A stretch of 58,514 bases of DNA from JBKEDG01 sp047973085. Lineage in GTDB: Bacteria; Bacillota_I; Bacilli_A; JBKEDG01. Shown one piece after another: positions 22,674-32,218 of this stretch. A program made the translations under genes and the position numbers. The stretch spans positions 1 to 58,514 of the forward strand of contig JBKEBI010000047.1 in assembly GCA_047973085.1 (NCBI GenBank), read 5' to 3'. Under the pieces are notes generated by a model that had not been told where the DNA came from, searched no databases, and saw nothing but the letters and a program-made list of their open reading frames with translations. Position 1 is the first letter of the stretch; each line of letters starts with the position of its first letter.

Positions 22674-24791
22674 TTATATCATAGATAATGATACTTTTCC
22701 TTTTTCTTTATCTAAATCTATAATTGTAACTTTTACAATATCGCCAACATTTAGTTTTTCCATTGGATGTTTAATAAACTCTTTACAAATTTTAGATATA
22801 TGTACTAAAGCATCATTTTTTAAACCAATATCAACAAAAGCTCCAAAATCAACTATATTTCTTACTGTACCCTCTAATTCCATTCCAATCTCTAATTCCT
22901 CAATTGTTGTAACATCTCTTCTAAGTTTAGGTGCTGACAAATCATCTCGAGGATCTCTTGTAGGAGCCAGTAATGATTTTTTTATATCTTCTATTGTAAA
23001 AGTATCACTACTATACTTATTTGCAGTTTCAGCTGTATTAAGGTTAGAAATAACTTCTCTAAACTCATCAGATTTAATATTAACTAGTGCTAAATTTAAA
23101 TCTTTTAAAATATTATTAGTTAGCTTATAGCTTTCAGGATGAATAGAAGTTTGATCAAATAAATTCTCTCCACTCATAATACGTAAAAATCCTGCTGATT
23201 GTTCAAAGCACTTATCACCTAAATAGCTAACATTTTTTAATTCTTCACGACTTGTAAATGCTCCATTATCACGACGATATTTTACAATAGATTTTGCAAT
23301 TCTTGGAGTAATTCCAGAAATATGACATAAAATTGTCTCACTAGCATTATTTACATCAACACCAACGTTATTTACAACTTTTTCAACTGTAAAATCAAGT
23401 TCTCCTTTTAATAGCTTTTGATTTACATCGTGTTGATATTGACCTACCCCTATACTTTTAGAATCTATTTTTACAAGTTCAGCAAGAGGATCTTGAAGTC
23501 TTCTTGCAATACTAACTGCACTGCGCTCTTCTACAGCTAAATCAGGAAATTCATCTCGTGCAATCTTACTAGCTGAATATACACTTGCTCCTGCTTCATT
23601 AACAATAATATATTCAACAGTAAGCTTATTCTTTTTTATTACATCAGCAACAAGCATTTCACTCTCTCTACTTGCTGTTCCATTACCAATTGCTATAATG
23701 TCTATATTATATTTTGTAACTAAATTTAATAGTGTTGGTTCTGGATTTTTATCCAAAAATATTTTATCAATATGAAGCATATCACCATACTCATTAACAA
23801 TAGCTAATTTACAACCAGTTCTATATGCTGGATCTAGTCCAAGTACCCTTTTTGACTTTAATGGTGGCTGCATTAATAATTGCTCTAAATTCTTAGAAAA
23901 TAAACTGATTGCTCCAGCTTCTGCTTTTGTAGTAAGTTCTGATCTAATCTCCCTTTCTATACTTGGAAAAATAAGTCTAGAAAAAGCATCACTAATTGCA
24001 AACAAAATATATTTACTACAACTATTTTCATTTTTACAATATTTTTTATAAATTTTATCAATTAAAAAATCCTTGTCAAATTCAAGCTTTACATTTAAAA
24101 TTTTTTCTTTTTCTCCTCGATTAAGAGCAAGAGTACGATAATCTTTTAATTTAACAATACTATCATTATATTCATAATAAATTTTATAAATTTCTTTTTC
24201 ATCTTTTGCATTTTTCTTTATTTTACTTGTTATCAAAGATTTTTTACTTATATAATCTCTAATATATTTTCTATGTTCACTCTTATCAGCAACAATTTCA
24301 CTAATAATGTGGCAAGCACCTTTAATTGCATCATCAATATTAGCTACATCTGCATTTATAAAACTTTTTGCTGCTTCTTCTACATCAATATTTTCCTGCT
24401 TCAAAATTATATTCGCTAAAGGTTCAAGCCCATTTTTCTTTGCAACTGTTGCTAGAGTATTCTTTTTTTCTTTAAAAGGTAAATAAATATCTTCTACATC
24501 TACTAATTTAGTACATTTTAAAATTTCATCCTTAAGCTCAGAACTTAGCATACCTTTTTCATCTATTAATCTTATTACTGTCTCTTTTCTTTCACTTAAA
24601 TTTAAAGCATATTGATATTGTTTTTCTATTTCATGAATCACTTCTTCATTTAAACCATTTGTCATTTCTTTACGATATCTAGCAATAAATGGTACAGTAT
24701 TTCCCTCTTTTAATAAATTCAAAACTGCAACAGTCTGTTTTATTGAAATATTCAATTCTGCTGAAACTTGTTTTATAATTATTTCATTCAT
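22674..24791 (-). CDS. tex: Tex-family transcription accessory protein
   Basis: A 705-aa RNA/DNA-binding protein related to Spt6. The N-terminal helical part contains VPFIARYRKEMT. The YqgF-like RNase H fold follows (GLDPAYRTGCKLAIVNE), then helix-hairpin-helix repeats (VNNVGVDVNNAS, SYLGDKCFEQSAGFLRI) and a C-terminal S1 domain (GTVRNIVDFGAFVDIGLKN). The frame is open to 24803, but ATG at 24791 lies behind GGAGG, and the first ATG falls inside that ribosome-binding site. It lies upstream of lgt with a 19-base gap. Confidence 0.95.
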   Translation of the reverse strand: MNEIIIKQVSAELNISIKQTVAVLNLLKEGNTVPFIARYRKEMTNGLNEEVIHEIEKQYQYALNLSERKETVIRLIDEKGMLSSELKDEILKCTKLVDVEDIYLPFKEKKNTLATVAKKNGLEPLANIILKQENIDVEEAAKSFINADVANIDDAIKGACHIISEIVADKSEHRKYIRDYISKKSLITSKIKKNAKDEKEIYKIYYEYNDSIVKLKDYRTLALNRGEKEKILNVKLEFDKDFLIDKIYKKYCKNENSCSKYILFAISDAFSRLIFPSIEREIRSELTTKAEAGAISLFSKNLEQLLMQPPLKSKRVLGLDPAYRTGCKLAIVNEYGDMLHIDKIFLDKNPEPTLLNLVTKYNIDIIAIGNGTASRESEMLVADVIKKNKLTVEYIIVNEAGASVYSASKIARDEFPDLAVEERSAVSIARRLQDPLAELVKIDSKSIGVGQYQHDVNQKLLKGELDFTVEKVVNNVGVDVNNASETILCHISGITPRIAKSIVKYRRDNGAFTSREELKNVSYLGDKCFEQSAGFLRIMSGENLFDQTSIHPESYKLTNNILKDLNLALVNIKSDEFREVISNLNTAETANKYSSDTFTIEDIKKSLLAPTRDPRDDLSAPKLRRDVTTIEELEIGMELEGTVRNIVDFGAFVDIGLKNDALVHISKICKEFIKHPMEKLNVGDIVKVTIIDLDKEKGKVSLSMI

Positions 24792-24802
24792 AACTTCCTC
24801 CA

Positions 24803-24827
24803 TAAAAAATAGAGCATCTGCCCTATT
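24803..24827 (-). terminator. terminator after prs
   Basis: An 8-bp stem (24808-24815 with 24820-24827, one G-U on the transcript) is followed on the minus strand by TTTTTTA. It overlaps the prs stop codon and separates the glmU-prs unit from tex. Confidence 0.65.
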
Positions 24828-25788
24828 AATTTAATACCTCATTTTCAAATTTTTGAATTACATCTCCTAGTGATCTTTCTTCATATACTGCTTTAATTCC
24901 ATTAGCAAATAATTCAGCTGTATTTAAAATTATTAAATTATCAAACTTTTTTTCTTCACTAATATGAATTGTATTAGTAACAACTATTTCTTTTGCATCA
25001 CAATTACTAAGTCTCTCAAAGGCTGGACCACTAAAAAGTGGATGAGTACATGCAACGTACACATCTTTTGCACCCTCTTTTTTTAACTCAGCAACTGCAT
25101 TTACAATAGAACCACCTGTATCAATCATATCATCAATTAAAATACAGTTTCTATCTTTTACTTCTCCAATAATTCCCACAACTTCACTCTCGTTAGGTCT
25201 AGGACGTTGCTTATCTATTATTGCAGTCGGACATTTTAGTAATTCACTCATTTTTTTTGCTCTAACTGCTCCTCCATGATCTGGAGAAACAATTGTCATA
25301 TCCTTAATGTTTTTCTTTTTAAAATGCTTAGTTATAATTGGTAACGCATTAAATTCATCTATTTGCACATTGAAAAATCCTTGAATTTGAGAAGCATGTA
25401 AATCCATAATCATTACTCTAGTTGCTCCAGCAGCTTCTAAAAGCGTAGCAACTAATTTAGAGGTAATTGGTTGGCGAGGTTTACATTTTCTATCTTGTCT
25501 TGCATATCCATAATAAGGAATAACTGCACAAATAGTTTTAGCATCTGCACGTTTTAGAGCATCAATCATAATTAAAAGTTCCATAATGCTTTCGTTAACG
25601 TTTGGTGGTGAAGTAGGTTGCACTACATAACAGTGACTTCCACGAACACTATTAAATCCCTCAACTATAACCTCTCCATCAGCAAATTTTTGAATTTTAC
25701 ATTCAGATAGCTCAATTCCTAAATTATGTGCTATATCTTTTGCCAATTCTTTACTATTTGTAAGCCCAAATACATTGATTTTTCTCAT
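24826..25788 (-). CDS. prs: ribose-phosphate pyrophosphokinase (PRPP synthetase)
   Basis: Prs makes PRPP from ribose 5-phosphate and ATP for nucleotide, His and Trp synthesis. The 320-aa class I enzyme shows the flexible-loop region YGYARQDRKCKPRQPI, the divalent-metal His in DLHASQIQGFF, and the PRPP-binding loop CILIDDMIDTGGS. AGGAGA precedes the ATG. It follows glmU with 2 bases between them, as in Bacillus. Confidence 0.97.
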   Translation of the reverse strand: MRKINVFGLTNSKELAKDIAHNLGIELSECKIQKFADGEVIVEGFNSVRGSHCYVVQPTSPPNVNESIMELLIMIDALKRADAKTICAVIPYYGYARQDRKCKPRQPITSKLVATLLEAAGATRVMIMDLHASQIQGFFNVQIDEFNALPIITKHFKKKNIKDMTIVSPDHGGAVRAKKMSELLKCPTAIIDKQRPRPNESEVVGIIGEVKDRNCILIDDMIDTGGSIVNAVAELKKEGAKDVYVACTHPLFSGPAFERLSNCDAKEIVVTNTIHISEEKKFDNLIILNTAELFANGIKAVYEERSLGDVIQKFENEVLN

Positions 25789-25790
25789 TT

Positions 25791-27146
25791 TTATTTCTCC
25801 TTTTTGTAATTATTTTTTATTGTTTCTCTACTTCTTGCAATTACTAATGAACCACCTTCAACTTCATCAACAGCAACCGTACTACCTGCCGCAATTCTTA
25901 CATTATTTCCAATTTTTATTGGTGCAATTAAATTTACATTACTTCCAATAAAACTTTCTTTTCCTATAATTGTTTTATGCTTTTTTTCACCATCATAATT
26001 TACAGTAATTACTCCGCATCCAACATTAGTTTTTTCACCTATTTCACTGTCTCCTAAATATGTCAAATGTGCAGACTTTACTTCATTTTTTAAAACAGAA
26101 TTTTTAACTTCAACAAAGTTTCCAATTCTACATTCACTTGCAATTTCAGAATTTGCTCTTATGTGTGCGTATGGTCCAACAGTTGTATTAGTTCCAACTT
26201 TTGAATTATAAATATATGAAGATAAAACACTACACCCATCATCAATAATTGAGTCTTTAATTTGAGCACTATTGATAATACACCCACTACCAATAACAGT
26301 ATTTCCTGTAATAATACTATTTGGATAAACAACTGTATCATTATTAATTTTAACATCCCAACCAATATATGTACTGTTTGTATCAACAATTTGAACACCA
26401 TTTTTCATATGTTTTAAATTAATATACTCTTTCATAATGCTGTTAGCAATTGCTAAACCTTCTAAATCATTCACTCCAATACTAAAATTATTATTAGAGA
26501 TGGGAACAGATCCAACTCTTAAATTATTATGATTAAAAATCTCTACCAAATCTGTAATATAATATTCATTTTGAGCATTACTATCACCGATTTCCTCTAT
26601 ATATTTAAATAATTTTTGATTATCAAAACAATATGTAGAAATATTTACTTCATTTATTTTAAATTGGTGTTCTTCAAGATCTTTTTGCTCTACAATCTTT
26701 TGAACTTGAAATCCATTTTTAATAACTCTACCATATCCATTAGGTTGATCAATAATTGCAGTAAGCATTGTCATATCACAACTATTTGTTTTGTGATAAT
26801 TAATTAAAGATGCAATTTCTTCTTCATTAATTAAAGGCTGATCTCCTGCTACAATTACAGTAATACCATCGCTATCACCTAATAAATTTTTAGCTTGCAT
26901 AACCGCATGACCTGTCCCTTTTGTTTCCTTTTGAAGAACATATTCAATTCCCTCATCTAAAGCTTCAAGAACTTGCATGCGTTCTGGACTAATTATTGGA
27001 ACAATCCTATTTACTCCAGCATTTTTTAAATTATCATGAACACAGCTTATCATTGGCTTATCTAATATTTCAAATAGAACTTTTGGTTTGTTGCTTTTCA
27101 TCCTACTTCCTTGCCCTGCAGCAAGAATTAACGCTTTTATATCCAT
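25791..27146 (-). CDS. glmU: bifunctional UDP-N-acetylglucosamine pyrophosphorylase / glucosamine-1-phosphate acetyltransferase
   Basis: GlmU makes UDP-GlcNAc, the peptidoglycan precursor, which supports a walled organism. The N-terminal uridylyltransferase has LILAAGQGSRMKSNKPK and VIVAGDQPL. The C-terminal half (from about 250) is a left-handed beta-helix of hexapeptide repeats with GPYAHIRANSEI, RIGNFVEVKNS and YLGDSEIGEKTNVGCG, the acetyltransferase site. At 451 aa it is full length. It is co-transcribed with prs. Confidence 0.97.
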   Translation of the reverse strand: MDIKALILAAGQGSRMKSNKPKVLFEILDKPMISCVHDNLKNAGVNRIVPIISPERMQVLEALDEGIEYVLQKETKGTGHAVMQAKNLLGDSDGITVIVAGDQPLINEEEIASLINYHKTNSCDMTMLTAIIDQPNGYGRVIKNGFQVQKIVEQKDLEEHQFKINEVNISTYCFDNQKLFKYIEEIGDSNAQNEYYITDLVEIFNHNNLRVGSVPISNNNFSIGVNDLEGLAIANSIMKEYINLKHMKNGVQIVDTNSTYIGWDVKINNDTVVYPNSIITGNTVIGSGCIINSAQIKDSIIDDGCSVLSSYIYNSKVGTNTTVGPYAHIRANSEIASECRIGNFVEVKNSVLKNEVKSAHLTYLGDSEIGEKTNVGCGVITVNYDGEKKHKTIIGKESFIGSNVNLIAPIKIGNNVRIAAGSTVAVDEVEGGSLVIARSRETIKNNYKKEK

Positions 27147-27162
27147 AAATCTCTCCTTTAAA

Positions 27163-27729
27163 CTATTTTACAAACCCCATATTTTTTACTGGTCTTTGCC
27201 TAAAAACCACTTTCCCACTTATAGTTTCTTCAGAAACAAACCCTACATATTCAACCGACCTACTATCTAAGCTAACTACTCTATTATCTCCTAAAACAAA
27301 GAAGTGCCCTTCAGGAATTACTCCAGAATTAAAATTATTTGTAACTTGGTTAAATTCCATAATATTTTCATCTACTTCGATCACTTTATTATCAATAAGC
27401 AACTCACCATCTTTTATTTCAACAACTTCTCCTGGAAGACCTATAATACGTTTTACTAAATATTCTTCTTCTTCACTATCATCATTATCAAAAACAATTA
27501 TGTCAAAGCGGTCCAATCCAGTAAATTTATATATTTTAGTATCAACCATAACAACATCCTCATTGTATAGAGTAGGCTCCATACTTGTACCTACTACACT
27601 ATCTATTTCAACAAAATATAACCTAAAAACTACAATGATACCTAAAATTATTATAAACCCTAGATTTCCATATATTAATTTAAAAATTCCTTTAAGAATT
27701 TTTTTTATAAAATCTACAACATTTTTCAT
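27163..27729 (-). CDS. lepB: type I signal peptidase
   Basis: A 188-aa membrane protease that removes signal peptides after export. A single N-terminal membrane helix (about 17-38) precedes the catalytic Ser in GTSMEPTL, the catalytic Lys in YLVKRIIGLPGE, and the conserved FVLGDNRVVSLDSR box. Length fits Gram-positive SipS-type enzymes. Its ATG overlaps the trmD stop (ATGA), so it is coupled to trmD. Confidence 0.95.
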   Translation of the reverse strand: MKNVVDFIKKILKGIFKLIYGNLGFIIILGIIVVFRLYFVEIDSVVGTSMEPTLYNEDVVMVDTKIYKFTGLDRFDIIVFDNDDSEEEEYLVKRIIGLPGEVVEIKDGELLIDNKVIEVDENIMEFNQVTNNFNSGVIPEGHFFVLGDNRVVSLDSRSVEYVGFVSEETISGKVVFRQRPVKNMGFVK

Positions 27730-28451
27730 AATTCACCTTTATTTCTCTCTTTAATTTTCTCTAAAACAACTTGATCGATATTTATCATGTTTTTATCAAT
27801 TAAATCTCTTCTCCTAAGTAAAGTTTTTTCAAGTGCCATTTCATATCTATATTTGTCTATTTCTTGATGATTTCCACTCAACAAAACATCTGGCACTCTA
27901 TTACCATCATACTCAACAGGTTTAGTATATACTGGATAATCTAATAATCCCTGTGCAAAAGAATCATTATCAACACTTGCTTTTTTTATAACTCCCTCAA
28001 CTTTTCTTGTTATTGCATCTATCAAGACAAATGCAGCAACTTCTCCACCAGTTAAAACATAATCTCCTATAGAAACCTCTAAATCAACATAATTATAAAC
28101 ACGTTCATCAAAACCTTCATAATGCCCACATAAAATTGTTATTTCATCTATTTTTGCAAAAGTTGTAGCCATTTGATCATCAAATTTTTCACCTGTTGGA
28201 GTAAGAGCAATTATTTTCCCTGGGTTTGAAATTGACTGTAGACATTTATGAATCGGTTCTACTTGCAAAACCATTCCTGCCCCTCCACCATAACTAGTAT
28301 CATCAACAGATTTGTTATTAGCTGAAGAAAAGTCTCTAAAATTATAAATTTTCACCTCTAGATTTCCATTATCTATTGCCTTTTTTACAATTGATGAGTT
28401 TAAAAACGAGTCAAATACTTCTGGAAAAATTGTTACTATATTAAACCTCAT
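27726..28451 (-). CDS. trmD: tRNA (guanine-N1-37) methyltransferase
   Basis: TrmD forms m1G37 next to G36 in tRNAs such as tRNA-Pro, preventing +1 slippage. The 241-aa SPOUT enzyme has MRFNIVTIFPEVFD, the knot region LCGHYEGFDERV, YVLTGGEVAA and the C-terminal DYPVYTKP-EYDG-RVPDVLLSG. ATG at 28451 is chosen over 28466 because it matches the family start and overlaps the rimM end. It terminates in TGA, which shows TGA is a stop in this genome. The odd tRNA at 16824 keeps G37 but has lost G36. Confidence 0.97.
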   Translation of the reverse strand: MRFNIVTIFPEVFDSFLNSSIVKKAIDNGNLEVKIYNFRDFSSANNKSVDDTSYGGGAGMVLQVEPIHKCLQSISNPGKIIALTPTGEKFDDQMATTFAKIDEITILCGHYEGFDERVYNYVDLEVSIGDYVLTGGEVAAFVLIDAITRKVEGVIKKASVDNDSFAQGLLDYPVYTKPVEYDGNRVPDVLLSGNHQEIDKYRYEMALEKTLLRRRDLIDKNMINIDQVVLEKIKERNKGEL

Positions 28452-28917
28452 CAAAAAGCCCTTCAATCACATTAATATAAATCTTATTTTGAGAATCATC
28501 AATCTCATTAATAAACTCATCAACATATGGAATCATAACATTATTATCAATAACTAAAATATCATGAGCATTATTATTAATAATTTTTACTACCTTTCCA
28601 TAATAGTTATTTTCTTTATCATAAACATCATATTCAATTAAGTCACTATAATATACTACATCTTCATCACGCTCAGCATAAAGATCACATGCTTTGTATT
28701 TTTCTACTTCATTAATATTGTTAAAGTTGCCAATTTTGATTAATAAATGATTTTTATGAATTCTAAAGTCAGTTAAAATAAACTCTAATACATCAGTTTT
28801 AGTTTCAATGTATACTGTCATATTTTTTTTAAATAAATCTATATCATCAAAAGCAACCTTAAGCTCTCCTTTAATTCCATGAGTATTAATAATTTTCCCA
28901 ATTTTAATTTTATTCAT
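28441..28917 (-). CDS. rimM: ribosome maturation factor RimM
   Basis: RimM binds ribosomal protein S19 and assists 30S maturation. This 158-aa protein has the opening KIGKIINTHGIKGELKV, a beta-barrel N-domain, and a PRC-barrel C-domain (YDVYDKENNYYGKVVKII...DILVID...IPYVDEFI). ATG at 28917 follows GAGGAA and is preferred over 28932. It forms a coupled trio with trmD and lepB; rpsP and rplS, often in this operon elsewhere, are not here. Confidence 0.93.
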   Translation of the reverse strand: MNKIKIGKIINTHGIKGELKVAFDDIDLFKKNMTVYIETKTDVLEFILTDFRIHKNHLLIKIGNFNNINEVEKYKACDLYAERDEDVVYYSDLIEYDVYDKENNYYGKVVKIINNNAHDILVIDNNVMIPYVDEFINEIDDSQNKIYINVIEGLFDEV

Positions 28918-29326
28918 AAACAAGTTCCTCACTATATTTTTTATATAATTCTGGATATCTTTTCTCTAAATTAACAGGTTTAAAAGAGTCTGAATCCACA
29001 CATGCAATAACAACTTCTCCAACAACACTCAAAATACCTGAAGCATATATTTCATGAATATAGGTTGTAGATACTTTAGAGATTTTTTTCACCTTTGTGT
29101 GTACTTCAACGTCATCAGAATATCTTGTAGGAGCTTTATATTTCACATTTACCGAAATGATTGGAAAAACAACTTTTCTATCGATGCACTCTTGAATTGA
29201 AAATCCTGCATCTTTTAAAAACTTACTTCTACCTAACTCAAACCATACGATATAATTGGCATGATAGACAATTCCCATCATATCAGTATCAGCATATGTA
29301 ACTTCAATTTTGCGTTTAGAAATCAT
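28910..29326 (-). CDS. YbgC-type acyl-CoA thioesterase (hotdog fold)
   Basis: A 138-aa 4HBT-family thioesterase. The catalytic motif YADTDMMGIVYHANYIVWFE near residues 11-30 contains the Asp and HxNY of the YbgC/FcbC group, and YKAPTRYSDDVEVHTKV follows as in the family. It probably hydrolyses acyl-CoA or acyl-ACP; the physiological substrate is unknown. It overlaps the rimM start by 8 bases and the rRNA methylase stop by 4. Confidence 0.88.
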   Translation of the reverse strand: MISKRKIEVTYADTDMMGIVYHANYIVWFELGRSKFLKDAGFSIQECIDRKVVFPIISVNVKYKAPTRYSDDVEVHTKVKKISKVSTTYIHEIYASGILSVVGEVVIACVDSDSFKPVNLEKRYPELYKKYSEELVYE

Positions 29327-30018
29327 TTTTTCCCTCCTAACTGATGCATTACAATACTTCCAGCTATAGCTGCATTCAAACTTTCTAGTTTTTCATTTAT
29401 TTCAATTCGATACTTAATATCACATAAACTTCTAATTTCATCACTTATTCCATTTCCTTCATTACCTATAACAAGATTAAATTTATCTAGCTTTTCTAAT
29501 TTATTTTTACCGTCAACAAATGTCCCGATTGTTTTATTAGAACTGATTTTTATAGCATTTATCAAATCGTCATAAATAATTTTAATTAGAAAAATACTAC
29601 CACTACTTGCTCTTACAACCTTTGGATTAGTATAGTCAACCGTATTTTTTGAACAAATAATTGTATCAAAATTAAAAGCAACCGCACTTCTAATAAGAGT
29701 TCCTAAATTCCCTGGATCTTGAATATCATCAAGCATCAAAACCCTTTCGCATTTACTTTTAATACTTGGAATATTGCAAACAGCAACCGAATCAATATTA
29801 CTAACTGTTGAAGTAATACTTTTCATTATATTTTCACTAATTAGAATTCCATCTAATTTAGGATTAGTAGTAAGTATATAATCAATAGAATTTGTGGCTT
29901 TAGCAATTTCTATATTTTTCTTTCCTTCTACTATAAACTGATTAAATTTCTTCCTATTTTTATACATATACAAACTTCGTGCATATTTAACTTTTTTATT
30001 ATCTTTACTTTCAATCAC
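29323..30018 (-). CDS. SpoU/TrmH-family RNA 2'-O-methyltransferase
   Basis: A 231-aa SPOUT methyltransferase. An N-terminal substrate-binding domain (KYARSLYMYKNRKKFNQFIVEG) is followed by the catalytic knot: LMLDDIQDPGNLGTLIRSA, then LVIGNEGNGISDEI and ESLNAAIAGSIVMHQL, the three SpoU motifs. It resembles YsgA/RlmB-like rRNA methylases encoded near pheS in Bacillus; the target nucleotide cannot be fixed. The start is GTG at 30018 behind AGGTGATGAT. Confidence 0.9.
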   Translation of the reverse strand: MIESKDNKKVKYARSLYMYKNRKKFNQFIVEGKKNIEIAKATNSIDYILTTNPKLDGILISENIMKSITSTVSNIDSVAVCNIPSIKSKCERVLMLDDIQDPGNLGTLIRSAVAFNFDTIICSKNTVDYTNPKVVRASSGSIFLIKIIYDDLINAIKISSNKTIGTFVDGKNKLEKLDKFNLVIGNEGNGISDEIRSLCDIKYRIEINEKLESLNAAIAGSIVMHQLGGKK

Positions 30019-30092
30019 ATCATCACCTATATTTCATTATATGAAAACTGTATCATCTTCTATTATATCAATTTTTCATGTTTTTTTAAAGT

Positions 30093-30131
30093 AAAAAAAG
30101 ATATAAAACAAAACATATTTCATATCTTTTT
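30093..30131 (-). terminator. terminator of the CPBP protease gene
   Basis: A perfect 10-bp stem AAAAAGATAT/ATATCTTTTT (30095-30104 with 30122-30131) has a 17-nt loop and is followed on the minus strand by TTTAC and further T-rich sequence. Confidence 0.65.
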
Positions 30132-30139
30132 ATTTATAT

Positions 30140-30886
30140 TTATGAAGCTGCTATTCCGATAGTAGCAAAAATATTTATTATCATATGTAGAATAATCATT
30201 GACACTATATTTCTTTTGGTAAACATATAACCAAATGCTAAAACAAGAGCAGGTGCTAAGTATGTTAAATATAATAAAATATTATCAACAGTAAAATCAG
30301 TTATAAATCCAACTTCATGAATTGCAGCAAAAACAACTGCACTTATAAAATATGGTAGCCATTTTAATTTTGTTTTTTCAATATCAAGTAAATTTACAAG
30401 TGAATATCTAAATATCAATTCTTCAACTAATGGTGCCAATATAACAACATTTAAAATAAAAATAAGCTTATTTCCATCATTAAACATATCAATTAAAGCT
30501 TGGTTATTTTCTGGTTCGGCCAAATCAGGATTAATTGCATTTACAATAAATGATAAAGCATATATGACTACAAAATATGCAACAAATAATATAAGTGGAT
30601 ATATATATGTAAGATAGTTTTTTAAATTTAAAACAAACTGTTTTTTTAAATCCTTAAAATTTAATATTAAAATTATTAAAAATGTAGTAAGAGAACTTAC
30701 TGCCATAATATATAAAATATTACTATTAACTAACTCATTAAATTCTTCGCTTGACAATGTTCCTCTTGTTATTGAAAGGCCAATCATATAAATTACTGCT
30801 ATAATTGAAGGAAATATGAAAATACTAGCAAAGTATATTCCTACATTTATTCCACTTTTAATTCTTGATCCTTTTACATAGTTCAT
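30140..30886 (-). CDS. CPBP-family intramembrane metalloprotease
   Basis: A 248-aa membrane protein with about seven helices. Motif 1 APLVEELIFRYSL supplies the EE and Arg of the CAAX-protease/bacteriocin-processing (CPBP) family; motif 2 FAAIHEVG and motif 3 HMIINIFA supply the metal histidines. Family members process prenylated or peptide substrates, often in bacteriocin self-immunity; the substrate is unknown here. The frame extends to 31009, but ATG at 30886 behind GGAAGGAGAG is the natural start. It has its own promoter and a leader motif shared with the dUTPase gene. Confidence 0.87.
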   Translation of the reverse strand: MNYVKGSRIKSGINVGIYFASIFIFPSIIAVIYMIGLSITRGTLSSEEFNELVNSNILYIMAVSSLTTFLIILILNFKDLKKQFVLNLKNYLTYIYPLILFVAYFVVIYALSFIVNAINPDLAEPENNQALIDMFNDGNKLIFILNVVILAPLVEELIFRYSLVNLLDIEKTKLKWLPYFISAVVFAAIHEVGFITDFTVDNILLYLTYLAPALVLAFGYMFTKRNIVSMIILHMIINIFATIGIAAS

Positions 30887-30914
30887 TTTTTTCTCTCCTT
30901 CCAATTTTATATAA

Positions 30915-30931
30915 AATAAAATGTGAGTAAA
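30915..30931 (-). promoter_or_regulatory. leader motif shared with the dUTPase gene
   Basis: This 17-base segment (TTTACTCACATTTTATT on the transcript) recurs at 33818-33834 with one change, in each case in the untranslated leader between promoter and start codon. Its role is unknown. Confidence 0.35.
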
Positions 30932-30950
30932 CTTACTTTCTTCCCTACAA

Positions 30951-30979
30951 ATTCTAACATATTTATAACAATTTTTCAA
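30951..30979 (-). promoter_or_regulatory. promoter of the CPBP gene
   Basis: TTGAAA (30974-30979) and TAGAAT (30951-30956) are 17 bases apart on the minus strand, with TGT before the -10. Confidence 0.6.
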
Positions 30980-30985
30980 TATAAT

Positions 30986-31015
30986 GCATAAAAAAACGAT
31001 GATAAACATCGTTTT
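30986..31015 (-). terminator. terminator of ackA
   Basis: A perfect 9-bp stem AAAACGATG/CATCGTTTT (30993-31001 with 31007-31015) has an ATAAA loop and is followed on the minus strand by TTTTAT. It begins 6 bases after the ackA stop. Confidence 0.8.
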
Positions 31016-31021
31016 AAAAAA

Positions 31022-32209
31022 TTATTTCATTAAAGAATATACATCTCTTGCAATAACAATTTCCTCATTTGTAGGAACTACAAATACTTTTACAGTAGAA
31101 TCTTCAGAAGAAATACATACTTCACTACCACGTGAATTATTAGTTTCAGGATTAATCTTAGCTCCTGTACTTCTTCCAATTTCTTTAACAATATCAGCTC
31201 TTAAACTAATAGCATTTTCCCCTACTCCAGCAGTGAATACTAAAGCATCTAAACCACCTAATTGAATAATATATTGTCCTATATAATCTGCAATTCTTCT
31301 TACATATAGTCTTAAACTAAACTCCGCGTCTTCATTCCCTGCAGCAGCGCCATCTTCAATATCTCTACAATCAGACGAAATACCACTTACTCCTAAAAAC
31401 CCTGACTTTTTATTTAAAACATTTGTCATTTCATTAATATCCATACCATCTTTTTCCATTAAAAATTGTAAAATAGCTGGGTCAATATCACCACTTCTAG
31501 TTCCCATCATAATACCTGCAAGTGGTGTCATTCCCATTGAAGTATTAATTGATTTACCATTCTTTACAGCACTAATTGAAGCACCGTTACCTAAATGACA
31601 TACAATAATTCTAGAATATTCAAGATTTCCTAATAAATCTATTGTTCTTTCACTAACAAACTTATGGCTTGTTCCATGGAATCCATAACGTCTTACACCA
31701 TATTTTTCATAGTATTTTGTTGGAATTGGATACATATATGATTCTTTTGGCATCGTTTGATGAAATGCTGTATCAAATACTGCAACATGAATAACATTTG
31801 GTAAAGCTTCTTTAAAAGCTTTATACCCTGTTAGATTAGCTGGATTATGAAGCGGAGCTAAATCGCTCACACCTTCAATAGCAGTAACAACTTCTTCAGT
31901 CATAATGGCAGAATCTGAAAACTTCTCTCCACCATGAACAACACGATGTCCAACACCCTCTATTTCATCTAAACTTTTAACAATTCCAAGTTTTACAACT
32001 TTATCAAGTACTAATGAAACTGCAATAGAATGATCTTTAATATCAAGAACTTCTTTATCTTTCTCACCATTGTATTTGATTGTAATGATTCCCTCATCTA
32101 AACCGATTCTTTCTACTAACCCTTCTGCTATTGTAGTTTCTTCTGGCATTTCATTAATTTGAAATTTTAATGATGAACTCCCTGCATTTACTGAAAATAT
32201 TTTTGACAT
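31022..32209 (-). CDS. ackA: acetate kinase
   Basis: AckA converts acetyl phosphate plus ADP to acetate plus ATP, the energy-yielding end of acetate fermentation. The 395-aa protein begins KIFSVNAGSSSLKFQI, has the second signature GFHGTSHKFV, GNGASISAV, and the C-terminal FTAGVGENAISLR. AGGAGGA precedes the ATG. Its usual partner phosphotransacetylase is not in the window; the next gene upstream is an M42 peptidase 9 bases away. Confidence 0.97.
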   Translation of the reverse strand: MSKIFSVNAGSSSLKFQINEMPEETTIAEGLVERIGLDEGIITIKYNGEKDKEVLDIKDHSIAVSLVLDKVVKLGIVKSLDEIEGVGHRVVHGGEKFSDSAIMTEEVVTAIEGVSDLAPLHNPANLTGYKAFKEALPNVIHVAVFDTAFHQTMPKESYMYPIPTKYYEKYGVRRYGFHGTSHKFVSERTIDLLGNLEYSRIIVCHLGNGASISAVKNGKSINTSMGMTPLAGIMMGTRSGDIDPAILQFLMEKDGMDINEMTNVLNKKSGFLGVSGISSDCRDIEDGAAAGNEDAEFSLRLYVRRIADYIGQYIIQLGGLDALVFTAGVGENAISLRADIVKEIGRSTGAKINPETNNSRGSEVCISSEDSTVKVFVVPTNEEIVIARDVYSLMK

Positions 32210-32218
32210 TTTTTCCTC

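Noticed and set aside
26159..26401. 80-codon frame inside glmU
   Set aside because: It is an out-of-frame product of the hexapeptide repeat region of glmU.
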